Part shown: piece after piece, positions 1 through 6,954 of the stretch
Position numbering within the stretch: the stretch's first letter is position 1
Layout of the letters: every line of letters starts with the position of its first letter
DNA from: an uncultured Jannaschia sp.
GTDB lineage: Bacteria > Pseudomonadota > Alphaproteobacteria > Rhodobacterales > Rhodobacteraceae
Length of the DNA: 8,401 nucleotides
Assembly (NCBI GenBank): GCA_937916365.1
Contig: CALFSY010000134.1
Location: 1-8,401 of the forward strand
Direction: 5' to 3'
Position numbers and translations under genes: made by a program
Notes under the pieces: generated by a model
What the model was told of the DNA's origin: nothing
The model's database searches: none
What the model saw: only the letters and a program-made list of their open reading frames with translations

Positions 1-2
1 TG

Positions 3-1007
3 ACTATCAAGCAGGATGATTTAGATGGGTTTTTTACCCTTCTATCACGCAACGCATCGGGCAACGATGTGCCATGGTGGCGCAAATTAACCGCGCGCAC
101 CCGATATATCCGCCGCGTGATAGATCAACGCAACCCCATGTATCGTGCCCGCCAAAACGTGGCGCACCATTATGATTTATCATCCGAACTTTACGATCTG
201 TTCCTGGACGAAGATCGACAATATTCGTGCGCGTATTTCAAAGATCCTTCAATGACGCTTGAGGCCGCGCAAAACGCAAAGAAACGCCACATTGCCGAAA
301 AACTGTTGATCGAACCAGGGATGGAGGTTTTCGAAATCGGCTGCGGTTGGGGGGGCATGGCGTTGACATTGGCGCGCGACTATGGCGCCCGGGTTTTGGG
401 CGTAACGTTAAGCGCGGAACAACATCGCATTGCCACCGAACGCGCTGCTGCGGCCGGTTTGGCGGACCGGGTGAAATTTGAACTGCGCGATTATCGCAAA
501 ATCAAAGGCACGTTCGATCGCATCGTATCTATAGGCATGTTTGAACACGTGGGCGCACCCCATTACGCCGAATACTTTGGGCATGTGCGTGATCGGTTGA
601 AATCCGATGGTATTGCCCTAATCCATTCGATTGGTCGTGTTGGCCCGCCGAGTGCCACCAGCCCCTGGATCACCAAATATATTTTTCCCGGCGGGTATGT
701 GCCGGCGTTATCGGAAATGGCCGCAGCCGTGGAAAAATCGGGGCTTTACCCCACCGATGTTGAAATTTGGCGGCTACATTATGCCGAAACCCTGCGCCAT
801 TGGCATGATCGGTTTATGGCACAGATTGATAAAGCCGCGGCACTGTATGACGATGCCTTTTGCCGGATGTGGCGTTTTTACCTAAAGTCATCGGAACACG
901 CATTTCGCCATAGTGGGCAATGTGTGTTTCAATATCAAATGACCCGCCATCAAAATGCGGTGCCGTTGACGCGCGATTATCTTTGCCCAGCTAAAGCGCG
1001 GCCATAG
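3..1007 (+). CDS. cfa: Cyclopropane-fatty-acyl-phospholipid synthase family methyltransferase (5' end missing)
   Basis: Class I SAM-dependent methyltransferase of the CFA synthase family, which transfers a methylene group from SAM to the cis double bond of acyl chains in membrane phospholipids. The reading frame is open from base 3 without a stop, so the gene starts before the window; GTG at 69 is in frame but is probably an internal valine. Counting from the first whole codon (334 residues visible; full-length relatives are about 380-410), I see the family block HHYDLSSELYDLFL and YSCAYF, SAM motif I VFEIGCGWGG (109-118), GMFEHVG, IHSIG, KYIFPGG and HYAETL. The residues matching the E. coli Cfa active site are all present: Cys76, Glu181, His208, Ile210 and Tyr260, at near-identical spacing, so an active enzyme is likely. 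Cytosolic or peripheral at the inner membrane. It meets the extensin-like gene tail to tail with 19 bases between the stops. The exact product (cyclopropane or other methylated acyl chain) cannot be told from sequence. Confidence 0.9.
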   Translation, partial: TIKQDDLDGFFTLLSRNASGNDVPWWRKLTARTRYIRRVIDQRNPMYRARQNVAHHYDLSSELYDLFLDEDRQYSCAYFKDPSMTLEAAQNAKKRHIAEKLLIEPGMEVFEIGCGWGGMALTLARDYGARVLGVTLSAEQHRIATERAAAAGLADRVKFELRDYRKIKGTFDRIVSIGMFEHVGAPHYAEYFGHVRDRLKSDGIALIHSIGRVGPPSATSPWITKYIFPGGYVPALSEMAAAVEKSGLYPTDVEIWRLHYAETLRHWHDRFMAQIDKAAALYDDAFCRMWRFYLKSSEHAFRHSGQCVFQYQMTRHQNAVPLTRDYLCPAKARP

Positions 1008-1015
1008 GCCTGCGC
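996..1015. terminator. Hairpin between convergent genes, possible bidirectional terminator
   Basis: GCGCGGCC (996-1003), a three-base loop ATA, then GGCC (1007-1010), a one-base bulge T and GCGC (1012-1015) form an 8-bp GC-only stem that includes the methyltransferase stop codon TAG. Read on the minus strand, downstream of the extensin-like gene, the stem is followed by TTTAG, a poor U-tract; on the plus strand there is no U-tract. It is well placed to end both convergent transcripts, but the weak tail makes intrinsic termination uncertain. Confidence 0.35.
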
Positions 1016-1026
1016 CGCCTACAAAG

Positions 1027-1818
1027 TTAACGGCAATAGGGACCGGACCGATAGGTCGCCACATCGAAATGAAAATGATCCTGATGAAAGCGGTCGGAAT
1101 TTGGGCCCAAAACTGTGCCAAACGGTCCACATGCCCCACGATGAAGGGCGTCTAGCATCCGCCCTTCGCGCCCACTGCGCCAATCGGTTAGCACGGTCAA
1201 TTCCGTTCCATTGTTAAGCCCAATGCCGGCGATGTCGATCGCATTGCCCAGGGAATGTTCGCTTAACCGTGCACCGCGTTGGGAATTGCGTGTGCGGCAC
1301 GCATAAGACGCCACAACCCGCAGGTTTACCGCCCCGCCGCCGCGCCGCCCCACTGTGGGCACCAACGTATCTTGCACCCAGGTTTGCAACGCCCGCGCCG
1401 TATTGCAATTAATGATCGCCGGTGTCGTTAGCGCAATGCCATCGACCGATTGCAGGCGAATGGGTTCTGCGATACCACACCCTGCGATTGATCCGGTAAT
1501 CGCCGTTAATCGATCCCCCGTCAAACCGGCCTGCCCGCACAACCCATTACCGCGGTTGGCCACAGGGGGGCGTGTGGGTTGTTGCGTGGCGTGCACAGGC
1601 CTAGCGTTTTCACGCTGCTGTGGGCGGAGCGAGGCGCGCGGCGCCAATATGGGCTGCGCGATCACTGTTGGAACAGGTGATTGTGTAGGTGCGCCTGGAT
1701 TACCCGGGTTAGGCAGGGGCCGGGGTGAACGATCCGGCGCATTGGCCCACGCCATAAAGGTTAAGGCCACCATCGCCAGCACCCCGAACACAAAAACGTG
1801 ACCCGATTTACGCCTCAC
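1027..1818 (-). CDS. Extensin-like C-terminal domain protein, secreted M15-like putative cell-wall peptidase
   Basis: Secreted protein of 263 residues with the bacterial 'extensin-like C-terminus' domain. Residues 1-27 look like a Sec signal peptide: basic MRRK, a hydrophobic stretch (about 8-24), and likely cleavage after AWANA. A Pro/Gln/Arg-rich low-complexity linker (about 28-90) leads to the folded domain (about 94-263), which has six cysteines (94, 114, 138, 174, 230, 262) suited to periplasmic disulfides. The motifs SEHSLGNAIDI (His188-x6-Asp195) and DHFHFD (His248, His250) resemble the zinc ligands of M15 peptidases (D-Ala-D-Ala carboxypeptidases, L,D-endopeptidases), so a role in peptidoglycan processing is inferred; it is not shown for this family as far as I know. 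The similarity to plant extensin is in name only. Start GTG is chosen because it overlaps the tyrA stop (GTGA), has AAAGG nine bases upstream, and retains the signal peptide; no nearby ATG does. Confidence 0.88.
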   Translation of the reverse strand: MRRKSGHVFVFGVLAMVALTFMAWANAPDRSPRPLPNPGNPGAPTQSPVPTVIAQPILAPRASLRPQQRENARPVHATQQPTRPPVANRGNGLCGQAGLTGDRLTAITGSIAGCGIAEPIRLQSVDGIALTTPAIINCNTARALQTWVQDTLVPTVGRRGGGAVNLRVVASYACRTRNSQRGARLSEHSLGNAIDIAGIGLNNGTELTVLTDWRSGREGRMLDALHRGACGPFGTVLGPNSDRFHQDHFHFDVATYRSGPYCR

Positions 1819-2750
1819 GGGTCTGTGCCTTTGGTTTTGGTGGAAAATCGCCCGAAATCAGGGGCGGCGGTGTCTTGCCCCGCTTGCACAATACCGCGCC
1901 GGATCGCGCGCGTGCGCGTGAAATAAGCGTGCAATTTATCCCCATCCCCCGTGCGAATGGCGCGTTGCAGGGCGAACAATTCCTCGGTGAACCGGCCTAG
2001 TATTTCCAATGTGGCGTCTTTGTTCGATAAAAACACATCGCGCCACATCACAGGGTCTGATGCCGCAATGCGCGTAAAATCCCGAAACCCCGCGGCGGAA
2101 TATTTTATAACCTCGCTATCGGTCACACGGCGCAAATCATCAGCAACCCCAACCATCGTATAGGCGATCAGGTGCGGTGCATGCGATGTGACGGCCAGCA
2201 CCAGATCATGGTGATCGGCATCCATATGTTCAACGGTTGCACCGCATTCTTCCCATAAAGCGTGTAGCCGGTTTAACGCGGCGGTATCGGTATTGGGCGG
2301 CGGGGTTAAAAGAACATAACGATTGTCAAACAATTCCGCAAAACCCGATGTGGGGCCGGAATGTTCGGTTCCGGCCAAGGGATGGCCGGGAATAAAATGC
2401 ACATGATCGGGCAGATACGGGGTAACCCGCGCGATGACATCACGTTTGACCGATCCCACATCGGTAAGTGTTGCGCCCATGGCCAAGTGCGGGGCAATCG
2501 TTTGTGCCACATCGCCCATGGCACCAACCGGCACACACAGCACAACCAAATCGGCGTCTGCCACGGCCTCGGCCATGGTTTCGGTGATGTGGTCGCAAAA
2601 CCTAAGATTACGCGCGATGTTGCGCGTGTCGGCGGATCGCGCCGTGCCTACGATCTCTTGGGCTAGATTGCTGCGTCGTATCGCATGGGCCATGGAACTG
2701 GCAATCAACCCCAAACCGATCAACGCGACACGTTTGTAAAGATAGCTCAT
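1815..2750 (-). CDS. tyrA: Prephenate/arogenate dehydrogenase (TyrA family)
   Basis: NAD(P)-dependent dehydrogenase of tyrosine biosynthesis, converting prephenate to 4-hydroxyphenylpyruvate or arogenate to tyrosine in the cytosol. The 311-residue protein has the N-terminal nucleotide-binding motif GLGLIASS (12-19), DVGSVK with Ser100, GHPLAGTEHSG (122-132) with the conserved His123, SHAPHLIAY (His193) and GFRDFTRIA (Arg223/Arg227); these match the Ser, His, His and Arg of characterised TyrA enzymes. There is no chorismate mutase or ACT domain, so it is the short monofunctional form, often called TyrC in this setting. Whether prephenate or arogenate is preferred cannot be read from sequence. 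I chose ATG at 2750 over the in-frame TTG at 2753: it forms TGATG with the hisC stop and has AAGAGA at good Shine-Dalgarno distance. Its own stop overlaps the start of the extensin-like gene, giving coupled translation across three genes. Confidence 0.92.
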   Translation of the reverse strand: MSYLYKRVALIGLGLIASSMAHAIRRSNLAQEIVGTARSADTRNIARNLRFCDHITETMAEAVADADLVVLCVPVGAMGDVAQTIAPHLAMGATLTDVGSVKRDVIARVTPYLPDHVHFIPGHPLAGTEHSGPTSGFAELFDNRYVLLTPPPNTDTAALNRLHALWEECGATVEHMDADHHDLVLAVTSHAPHLIAYTMVGVADDLRRVTDSEVIKYSAAGFRDFTRIAASDPVMWRDVFLSNKDATLEILGRFTEELFALQRAIRTGDGDKLHAYFTRTRAIRRGIVQAGQDTAAPDFGRFSTKTKGTDP

Positions 2751-3832
2751 CAATTTCTCTTAAATCGCGTAAGGGTATCAAGCACGCGATCCACATCTGC
2801 GGGGCGTCCCACTGTGATGCGCAGGGCCTCGGGCAATTTATACCCTTTAACGGGCCGCACGATGATGCCTTCGGATTGCAGGTGGGCGTTGGCGGCGTCT
2901 GCCTCTGCTTCGTTGGTAAAACGTGCCAACACAAAATTGGCGTGACTGTCATCGACCGATAAGCCTATGTGCCGTAAACCATCGGTTAGGTGTGCGCGGC
3001 CCTCGGCGTTTGCGCGGCGGCATTGGGCGACGAAATCGGTGTCGCGCACGGCGGCCTCGGCCCCCGTTAAGGCCAATGATGATAGGTTGAATGGCCCACG
3101 GATGCGGTTTAGCACGTCAATGACGTGGGCCGGGCCATATCCCCACCCGACGCGCAATCCACCAAGCCCATAAATTTTTGAAAAGGTGCGTGTCATTACA
3201 ACGTTTTGTCGCCGGTCCACCAGCGATGCGCCGCCGTCATATTCGGCCACAAATTCCGCATAGGCGCCATCAATCACCAGAAGGCATTGATCGGGCAGGG
3301 CATCGGCCAAATGCTGCATTTCGCTGATCGGCACCATTGTGCCCGTCGGATTGTTGGGATTGGCGACAAAGACCAACCGCGTTCGGTCGGTCACGGCGGC
3401 CAGCAACACATCAATATCGGTGACACGTTGGGTTTCCGGCACCTCAACCGGGGTGGCGCCCACCGCCTGTGCGGCGATGCGATACATGGAAAATCCGTGC
3501 CGGGTAAAAACTACTTCATCCCCAAGGCCGGCATAGGCCTGGCATAACCAGGTCAACACTTCGTCCGATCCCACGCCGCAAATAATCCGCATTGGATCAA
3601 TGGCATGCACCGCTCCAATCGCGGTGCGTAAAGCGGCGTGATCGGTCGCGGGATACCGATGCAAATGCGCGGCCATGTTTTGCACGGCTTTGGTCGCTTG
3701 CGGGCTTGGCCCAAATGGGTTTTCGTTTGAGCTAAGTTTTAAGGGCGCGGTGTGACCGGCAAGCGCGCTGGCCCCGCCCTGATATAAGGCGATGTTTAGA
3801 ATACCAGGTTGTGGTTTAATCGGCATAGGCAT
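2750..3832 (-). CDS. hisC: Histidinol-phosphate aminotransferase
   Basis: Class I/II PLP-dependent aminotransferase that makes L-histidinol phosphate from imidazole-acetol phosphate and glutamate in histidine biosynthesis. With the ATG at 3832 it has 360 residues, normal for HisC. Visible: [11 protein letters not shown] near the N-terminus, NPNNPTG (158-164), DGAYAEF (188-194), the PLP lysine in [17 protein letters not shown] (Lys219) and the C-terminal substrate-carboxylate arginine in ALRITVG (Arg338). The frame is open further upstream to ATG 3901, but those extra residues ([14 protein letters not shown]...) do not look like HisC, so they are probably untranslated. ATG at 3826 is an equally good alternative and none of the candidates has a clear Shine-Dalgarno. 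Linkage to tyrA suggests it may also transaminate aromatic keto acids, as HisC enzymes do in some alphaproteobacteria where the same pair is linked; this is inference. Confidence 0.93.
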   Translation of the reverse strand: MPMPIKPQPGILNIALYQGGASALAGHTAPLKLSSNENPFGPSPQATKAVQNMAAHLHRYPATDHAALRTAIGAVHAIDPMRIICGVGSDEVLTWLCQAYAGLGDEVVFTRHGFSMYRIAAQAVGATPVEVPETQRVTDIDVLLAAVTDRTRLVFVANPNNPTGTMVPISEMQHLADALPDQCLLVIDGAYAEFVAEYDGGASLVDRRQNVVMTRTFSKIYGLGGLRVGWGYGPAHVIDVLNRIRGPFNLSSLALTGAEAAVRDTDFVAQCRRANAEGRAHLTDGLRHIGLSVDDSHANFVLARFTNEAEADAANAHLQSEGIIVRPVKGYKLPEALRITVGRPADVDRVLDTLTRFKRN

Positions 3833-3900
3833 CGGCCCGGTGTTAAGACAAGTCATATGACCATAGTCAAGGTGCCACACTTTACGCGGCCCGTCACCCA

Positions 3901-3928
3901 TATCTACAACACGCCGTTTTTATGGCAA
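3901..3928 (-). promoter_or_regulatory. Candidate promoter for the hisC-tyrA operon
   Basis: In the 124 bases between priA and hisC the minus strand reads TTGCCA (3928-3923, five of six matches to a -35 box), a 16-base spacer, then TAGATA (3906-3901, only three of six to a -10 box). This would give a leader of roughly 60 bases before hisC. If real, it would also exclude the upstream ATG at 3901 as the hisC start. The rest of the gap shows no gene and no convincing terminator for priA, so readthrough from priA is equally possible. Confidence 0.25.
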
Positions 3929-3956
3929 AACAGTGCATGGCCCCATGTTCGCACGC

Positions 3957-6149
3957 TTAAAAAAAACTTTGCGGATCAATATCAATGGATAGGCGCAGGT
4001 TTTTCGGGCGCTTCAAACCCGCGGTCCAATCATGCAGGGCCGATTGTAGGGGGGCGGTTTTAGGGGCCTTAACCAACAATCGCACCCGATACCGCCCCCG
4101 CACCCGCGCAATGGGGGCAGGGGCCGGTCCGTAAACCTGGGCCCCGATCGCGCGGAGCGGGGCGTCGGTGCGGGCCAGGTGGCGACCAAAATCGTGGGCG
4201 GTGGGGGCATGGGGGCATGAAATCACAATCCCGGCCAACCGCCCGAATGGTGGCATTCCGGTTGCTTGGCGCGCGGCTGCCTCAGTGCGCCAAAAATTCT
4301 GCCCATCATCGTTTAGAATGGCGCGTAGAACCGGATGATCGGGTTGAAAACTTTGCAATAGAGCAACCCCCGGGGTATCGCGGCGCCCCGCGCGGCCCGC
4401 GACCTGCCGCATCAGTTGAAAGGTGCGTTCAGCGGCGCGCAGATCCGATCCCTGCAACCCCAGATCGGCGTCAATCACACCCACCAACGTTAAGTGCGGA
4501 AAATTATGCCCCTTTGCCACCAGTTGGGTGCCGATGATAATGTCAACATTGCCTTGGGTAATATCATGGATTTTATCTTTCAACGCACGCGCAGATCCAA
4601 ATAGGTCAGAGCTTAGAACCGCAACCCTTGCCTGGGGGAAGGTGTGCGTGATCTCTTCGGCGACACGTTCCACACCTGGGCCTACCGTGGTCATTTTTCC
4701 CGTTACCCCGCATGCGGGGCAGGTTTGGGGAATTGGTTTTGTTTCCCCACATTGGTGACATACCAACCGGTTTTGAAACCGATGTTCCACCATGCGGGCA
4801 TCGCAATGGTCACATCCAATTTGTTGCCCACAGGCCCGGCACAGTGTCACGGGCGCATACCCACGACGATTTAGAAACAAAAGCGATTGTTCCCCTGCAC
4901 GCAATCGCGCGGCAATTTCGGCGGCCAGGGGCGGGGAAATCCACGATCCTGTGGCCAAATCCACGCCTCGCATATCAACAATCTGCATCGTGGGGAGAGC
5001 CGCCGCCCCAAACCGTGCAGGTAGATCAAGGCGTTTATATTTACCCGATTCCGCGTTGGCCCACGTTTCCAGCGACGGCGTGGCAGACGCCAAAATCACC
5101 TGCGCATCGGTCAGTGAGGCGCGTAAAACCGCCATGTCGCGGGCATTGTAAAGCACGCCATCCTCTTGCTTATACGATCCATCGTGTTCTTCATCCACTA
5201 CGACTAAACCCAAATCCCGGAATGGCAGAAACAGGGCCGATCGCGCCCCGACAACCAATGATGCCTGCCCCTGGGCCAGCATCGACCAACATCGGCGACG
5301 TTCGGTAAGCGGCACGCCCGAATGCCATTCGGCGGGTTTGGCCCCGAAACGCGCTTCAACCCGTGTTATAAATTCAGCACTCAATGCGATTTCGGGCAAC
5401 AGAACCAGCGCCTGCCGACCTTGCCGCAGGCATTGTGCAACGGCTTCTAAATAGACCTCTGTTTTGCCTGATCCTGTGACCCCTTGCAAAAGGGTGGTGC
5501 TATAGCGCCGCTGCGCCATGGCTTCTTGCAAAACCTGCGTGGCCTTTGCCTGATCCGGGGTCAGCGTTTTGCCGGGGCGGTTGGCATCAAGCGGGGCATA
5601 GGGTATATCGCGCGGTGTATCATATTCGACCACTGCGCCGGTTTGCACCAATCCTTTGACGACGCTGGGCGTAACACCGGATACATCCGAAAGTTCCTGC
5701 AACGTTAGGGAACCACCGTTATATGTGGCCATTGTTTTTAGCACACGTTTGCGCGCATTTGTCAGGCGCGCGGGCGTGTTTGTGCCCCGTTGATAGACCT
5801 TGCGCATCGAAGGCGGATCACCCAACCCTGGCACACGGGTCGCCAGCCGCAGCATGGCAGACAGCGGCGTTAACGTATATGCACCGGCACGTTCAAGGAA
5901 ATCACGCATGTCCGGCGGCATTGCCGGCACATCAAACACGCGCACGATCCGCCGCAATTTGTCGGGGTTCCAATCGCCCTGTCCATCGCCCCACACAACA
6001 CCCAAAACGCGGCGTTTGCCTAAAGGCACCTCAACAAAACTGCCGATCTTGCATCCATTTTCGGGGGCGTGATAATCAAGTATGCGGTCAAATGGTTCAG
6101 GCGTTAAAACGCCCACCACGTCGCCATTTTTGAAAAATTTTTCGGCCAT
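3957..6149 (-). CDS. priA: Primosomal protein N' (replication restart helicase PriA)
   Basis: 3'->5' superfamily 2 DNA helicase that recognises stalled or abandoned replication forks and starts reloading of the replicative helicase. The 730-residue length is normal. Domains in order: N-terminal 3'-end/fork-binding domain and winged helix (about 1-195), helicase lobe 1 with Walker A GVTGSGKT (223-230) and Walker B DEEH (319-322), GARSALFLPF, ASATPSLE, a zinc-binding insert with eight cysteines (437, 440, 446, 449, 464, 467, 477, 480), helicase lobe 2 with GTQLVAKGHNFP and QVAGRAGRR (motif VI), and a C-terminal domain ending DIDPQSFF. All catalytic and metal-binding residues are present, so it is intact. 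ATG at 6149 is preceded closely by GGGGCGAAAAGG. It is transcribed away from the transaldolase gene and lies upstream of hisC on the same strand. A run of eight T on the coding strand spans the last codons. Confidence 0.96.
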   Translation of the reverse strand: MAEKFFKNGDVVGVLTPEPFDRILDYHAPENGCKIGSFVEVPLGKRRVLGVVWGDGQGDWNPDKLRRIVRVFDVPAMPPDMRDFLERAGAYTLTPLSAMLRLATRVPGLGDPPSMRKVYQRGTNTPARLTNARKRVLKTMATYNGGSLTLQELSDVSGVTPSVVKGLVQTGAVVEYDTPRDIPYAPLDANRPGKTLTPDQAKATQVLQEAMAQRRYSTTLLQGVTGSGKTEVYLEAVAQCLRQGRQALVLLPEIALSAEFITRVEARFGAKPAEWHSGVPLTERRRCWSMLAQGQASLVVGARSALFLPFRDLGLVVVDEEHDGSYKQEDGVLYNARDMAVLRASLTDAQVILASATPSLETWANAESGKYKRLDLPARFGAAALPTMQIVDMRGVDLATGSWISPPLAAEIAARLRAGEQSLLFLNRRGYAPVTLCRACGQQIGCDHCDARMVEHRFQNRLVCHQCGETKPIPQTCPACGVTGKMTTVGPGVERVAEEITHTFPQARVAVLSSDLFGSARALKDKIHDITQGNVDIIIGTQLVAKGHNFPHLTLVGVIDADLGLQGSDLRAAERTFQLMRQVAGRAGRRDTPGVALLQSFQPDHPVLRAILNDDGQNFWRTEAAARQATGMPPFGRLAGIVISCPHAPTAHDFGRHLARTDAPLRAIGAQVYGPAPAPIARVRGRYRVRLLVKAPKTAPLQSALHDWTAGLKRPKNLRLSIDIDPQSFF

Positions 6150-6225
6150 CCTTTTCGCCCCGATATGGTTGCGTTAAAAGATCATCGTTGCGTCACAAGC
6201 ACCGCACGAAAGGACACGATCAGCA
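6150..6225. promoter_or_regulatory. Divergent intergenic region between priA and the transaldolase gene
   Basis: These 76 bases must serve the start of priA (leftward) and of the Fsa/Tal gene (rightward). I find no convincing -35/-10 pair for either direction. The notable content is a direct repeat of GTTGCGT at 6168-6174 and 6187-6193, 19 bases apart (about two helical turns), and a Shine-Dalgarno AAAGGA at 6209-6214 for the rightward gene, set rather far (11 bases) from its ATG. Confidence 0.4.
6168..6193 (+). repeat. Direct heptamer repeat GTTGCGT x2
   Basis: GTTGCGT occurs at 6168-6174 and again at 6187-6193. The start-to-start distance of 19 bases places both copies on nearly the same face of the helix, as in sites for tandem or dimeric regulators. 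A seven-base match within a 76-base region can arise by chance, so function is only a suggestion. Confidence 0.25.
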
Positions 6226-6879
6226 ATGAAATTTTTTGTCGATACCGCCGATGTTGATGCGATTGCCGAATTGCATGATTTGGGCATGGTCGATGGTGTA
6301 ACGACGAACCCGTCGCTTATCATGAAATCAGGCCGTGATATAAAAGATGTGACCAAAGAAATCTGTGCGATGGTTACGGGGCCTGTTTCAGCCGAAACTG
6401 TGGCGCTTGACGCCGAGGGCATGATCGCAGAGGGGCGTGTATTGGCGGCAATCGCCGATAACATTGCCGTTAAGGTGCCGCTGACCTGGGCGGGATTAAA
6501 AGCGTGCAAAGTGTTGTCGGATGAAGGCCGCATGGTCAACGTCACATTATGTTTTTCGGCCAACCAGGCGTTGTTGGCGGCAAAAGCGGGCGCAACCTTT
6601 GTGTCGCCGTTTATTGGACGTTTGGATGATATGGGCATTGATGGTTTGGATTTAATTGCAGAGATTCGGGAAATCTATGACAATTATAATTTTTCCACCG
6701 AAATCCTGGCGGCCTCGATTCGATCCGTCAATCACATGAAACAGGTTGCCCTCATCGGTGCAGATGTGGCCACAGCGCCACCCACCGTCATTAAATCCAT
6801 GGTCAACCATGTTTTAACCGACAAAGGGCTGGAGGCTTTTTTGCAGGACTGGGAAAAAACAGGCCAGCGTATTTTATGA
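6226..6879 (+). CDS. fsa: Transaldolase / fructose-6-phosphate aldolase family protein (Fsa/TalC type)
   Basis: Class I (Schiff-base) aldolase of 217 residues, the usual length of the small transaldolase subfamily. Start [21 protein letters not shown] (24-31), Schiff-base lysine Lys83 in [16 protein letters not shown] (105-114), SPFIGRLDD (127-135) and a C-terminal helix. The family is often labelled fructose-6-phosphate aldolase, but two active-site positions favour transaldolase: Phe129 stands where E. coli FSA has Tyr131, and Glu57 (SAETV) where FSA has Gln59. Both are the residues seen in true transaldolases. The likely reaction is therefore transfer of dihydroxyacetone from sedoheptulose 7-phosphate to glyceraldehyde 3-phosphate in the non-oxidative pentose phosphate pathway. 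AAAGGA lies 11 bases upstream of the ATG. It is divergent from priA and followed after 75 bases by the DUF484 gene. Confidence 0.93.
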   Translation: MKFFVDTADVDAIAELHDLGMVDGVTTNPSLIMKSGRDIKDVTKEICAMVTGPVSAETVALDAEGMIAEGRVLAAIADNIAVKVPLTWAGLKACKVLSDEGRMVNVTLCFSANQALLAAKAGATFVSPFIGRLDDMGIDGLDLIAEIREIYDNYNFSTEILAASIRSVNHMKQVALIGADVATAPPTVIKSMVNHVLTDKGLEAFLQDWEKTGQRIL

Positions 6880-6898
6880 TGGGTCCATACGGATTCAT

Positions 6899-6927
6899 AA
6901 ATTCCGGCTGCCACGATGCGGAATTTT
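6899..6927 (+). terminator. Inverted repeat after the transaldolase gene, possible terminator or attenuator
   Basis: AAATTCCG (6899-6906) and CGGAATTT (6919-6926) are perfect 8-base inverted arms with a 12-base loop, and the second arm runs into TTTT (6924-6927). The position, 20 bases after the transaldolase stop, suits a terminator or attenuator. The stem has only three G-C pairs and the T-tract is short, so readthrough into DUF484-xerC is likely. Confidence 0.35.
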
Positions 6928-6936
6928 GGATCTGTC

Positions 6937-6948
6937 AAAAGGGGAAAG
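6937..6948 (+). promoter_or_regulatory. Ribosome binding site deciding the DUF484 start
   Basis: The purine run AAAAGGGGAAAG ends six bases before ATG 6955, with its GGGGA core nine bases upstream. It lies downstream of the longer in-frame ATG at 6916, which has no such site and sits in the loop of the inverted repeat, so 6955 is the supported start. Confidence 0.7.
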
Positions 6949-6954
6949 ATATAC

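Noticed and set aside
69..71. GTG as the start of the cfa-type gene
   Set aside because: The frame is open to the left edge of the window, and family members have more N-terminal sequence; the true start is outside.
1355..1801. 148-codon plus-strand open frame over the extensin-like gene
   Set aside because: Opposite strand of a well-supported secreted protein; the Pro-rich linker makes open antisense frames likely.
1102..1818. Relation of the extensin-like protein to plant extensins or to tyrosine cross-linking because it lies next to tyrA
   Set aside because: The domain name is historical; the sequence lacks extensin repeats and instead shows M15-like motifs.
3833..3901. Longer HisC starting at ATG 3901 or 3856
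   Set aside because: The added residues do not resemble HisC, there is no Shine-Dalgarno, and the best promoter candidate overlaps ATG 3901.
4712..5308. 198-codon plus-strand open frame inside priA
   Set aside because: Antisense to an intact, motif-rich helicase gene; composition and residues look like a shadow frame.
6132..6143. Perfect palindrome GAAAAATTTTTC in the first codons of priA
   Set aside because: It encodes Lys-Phe-Phe codons, and A/T-rich starts are common to keep the start region unstructured; no reason to call it an operator.
6174..6638. 154-codon minus-strand open frame over the transaldolase gene
   Set aside because: Antisense to a clear aldolase; low-complexity Ser/Ala-rich translation with no recognisable domain.
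6892..6896. GANTC (CcrM methylation) site before DUF484-xerC
   Set aside because: A five-base motif is expected often by chance and other copies occur within genes here; no evidence of cell-cycle control.
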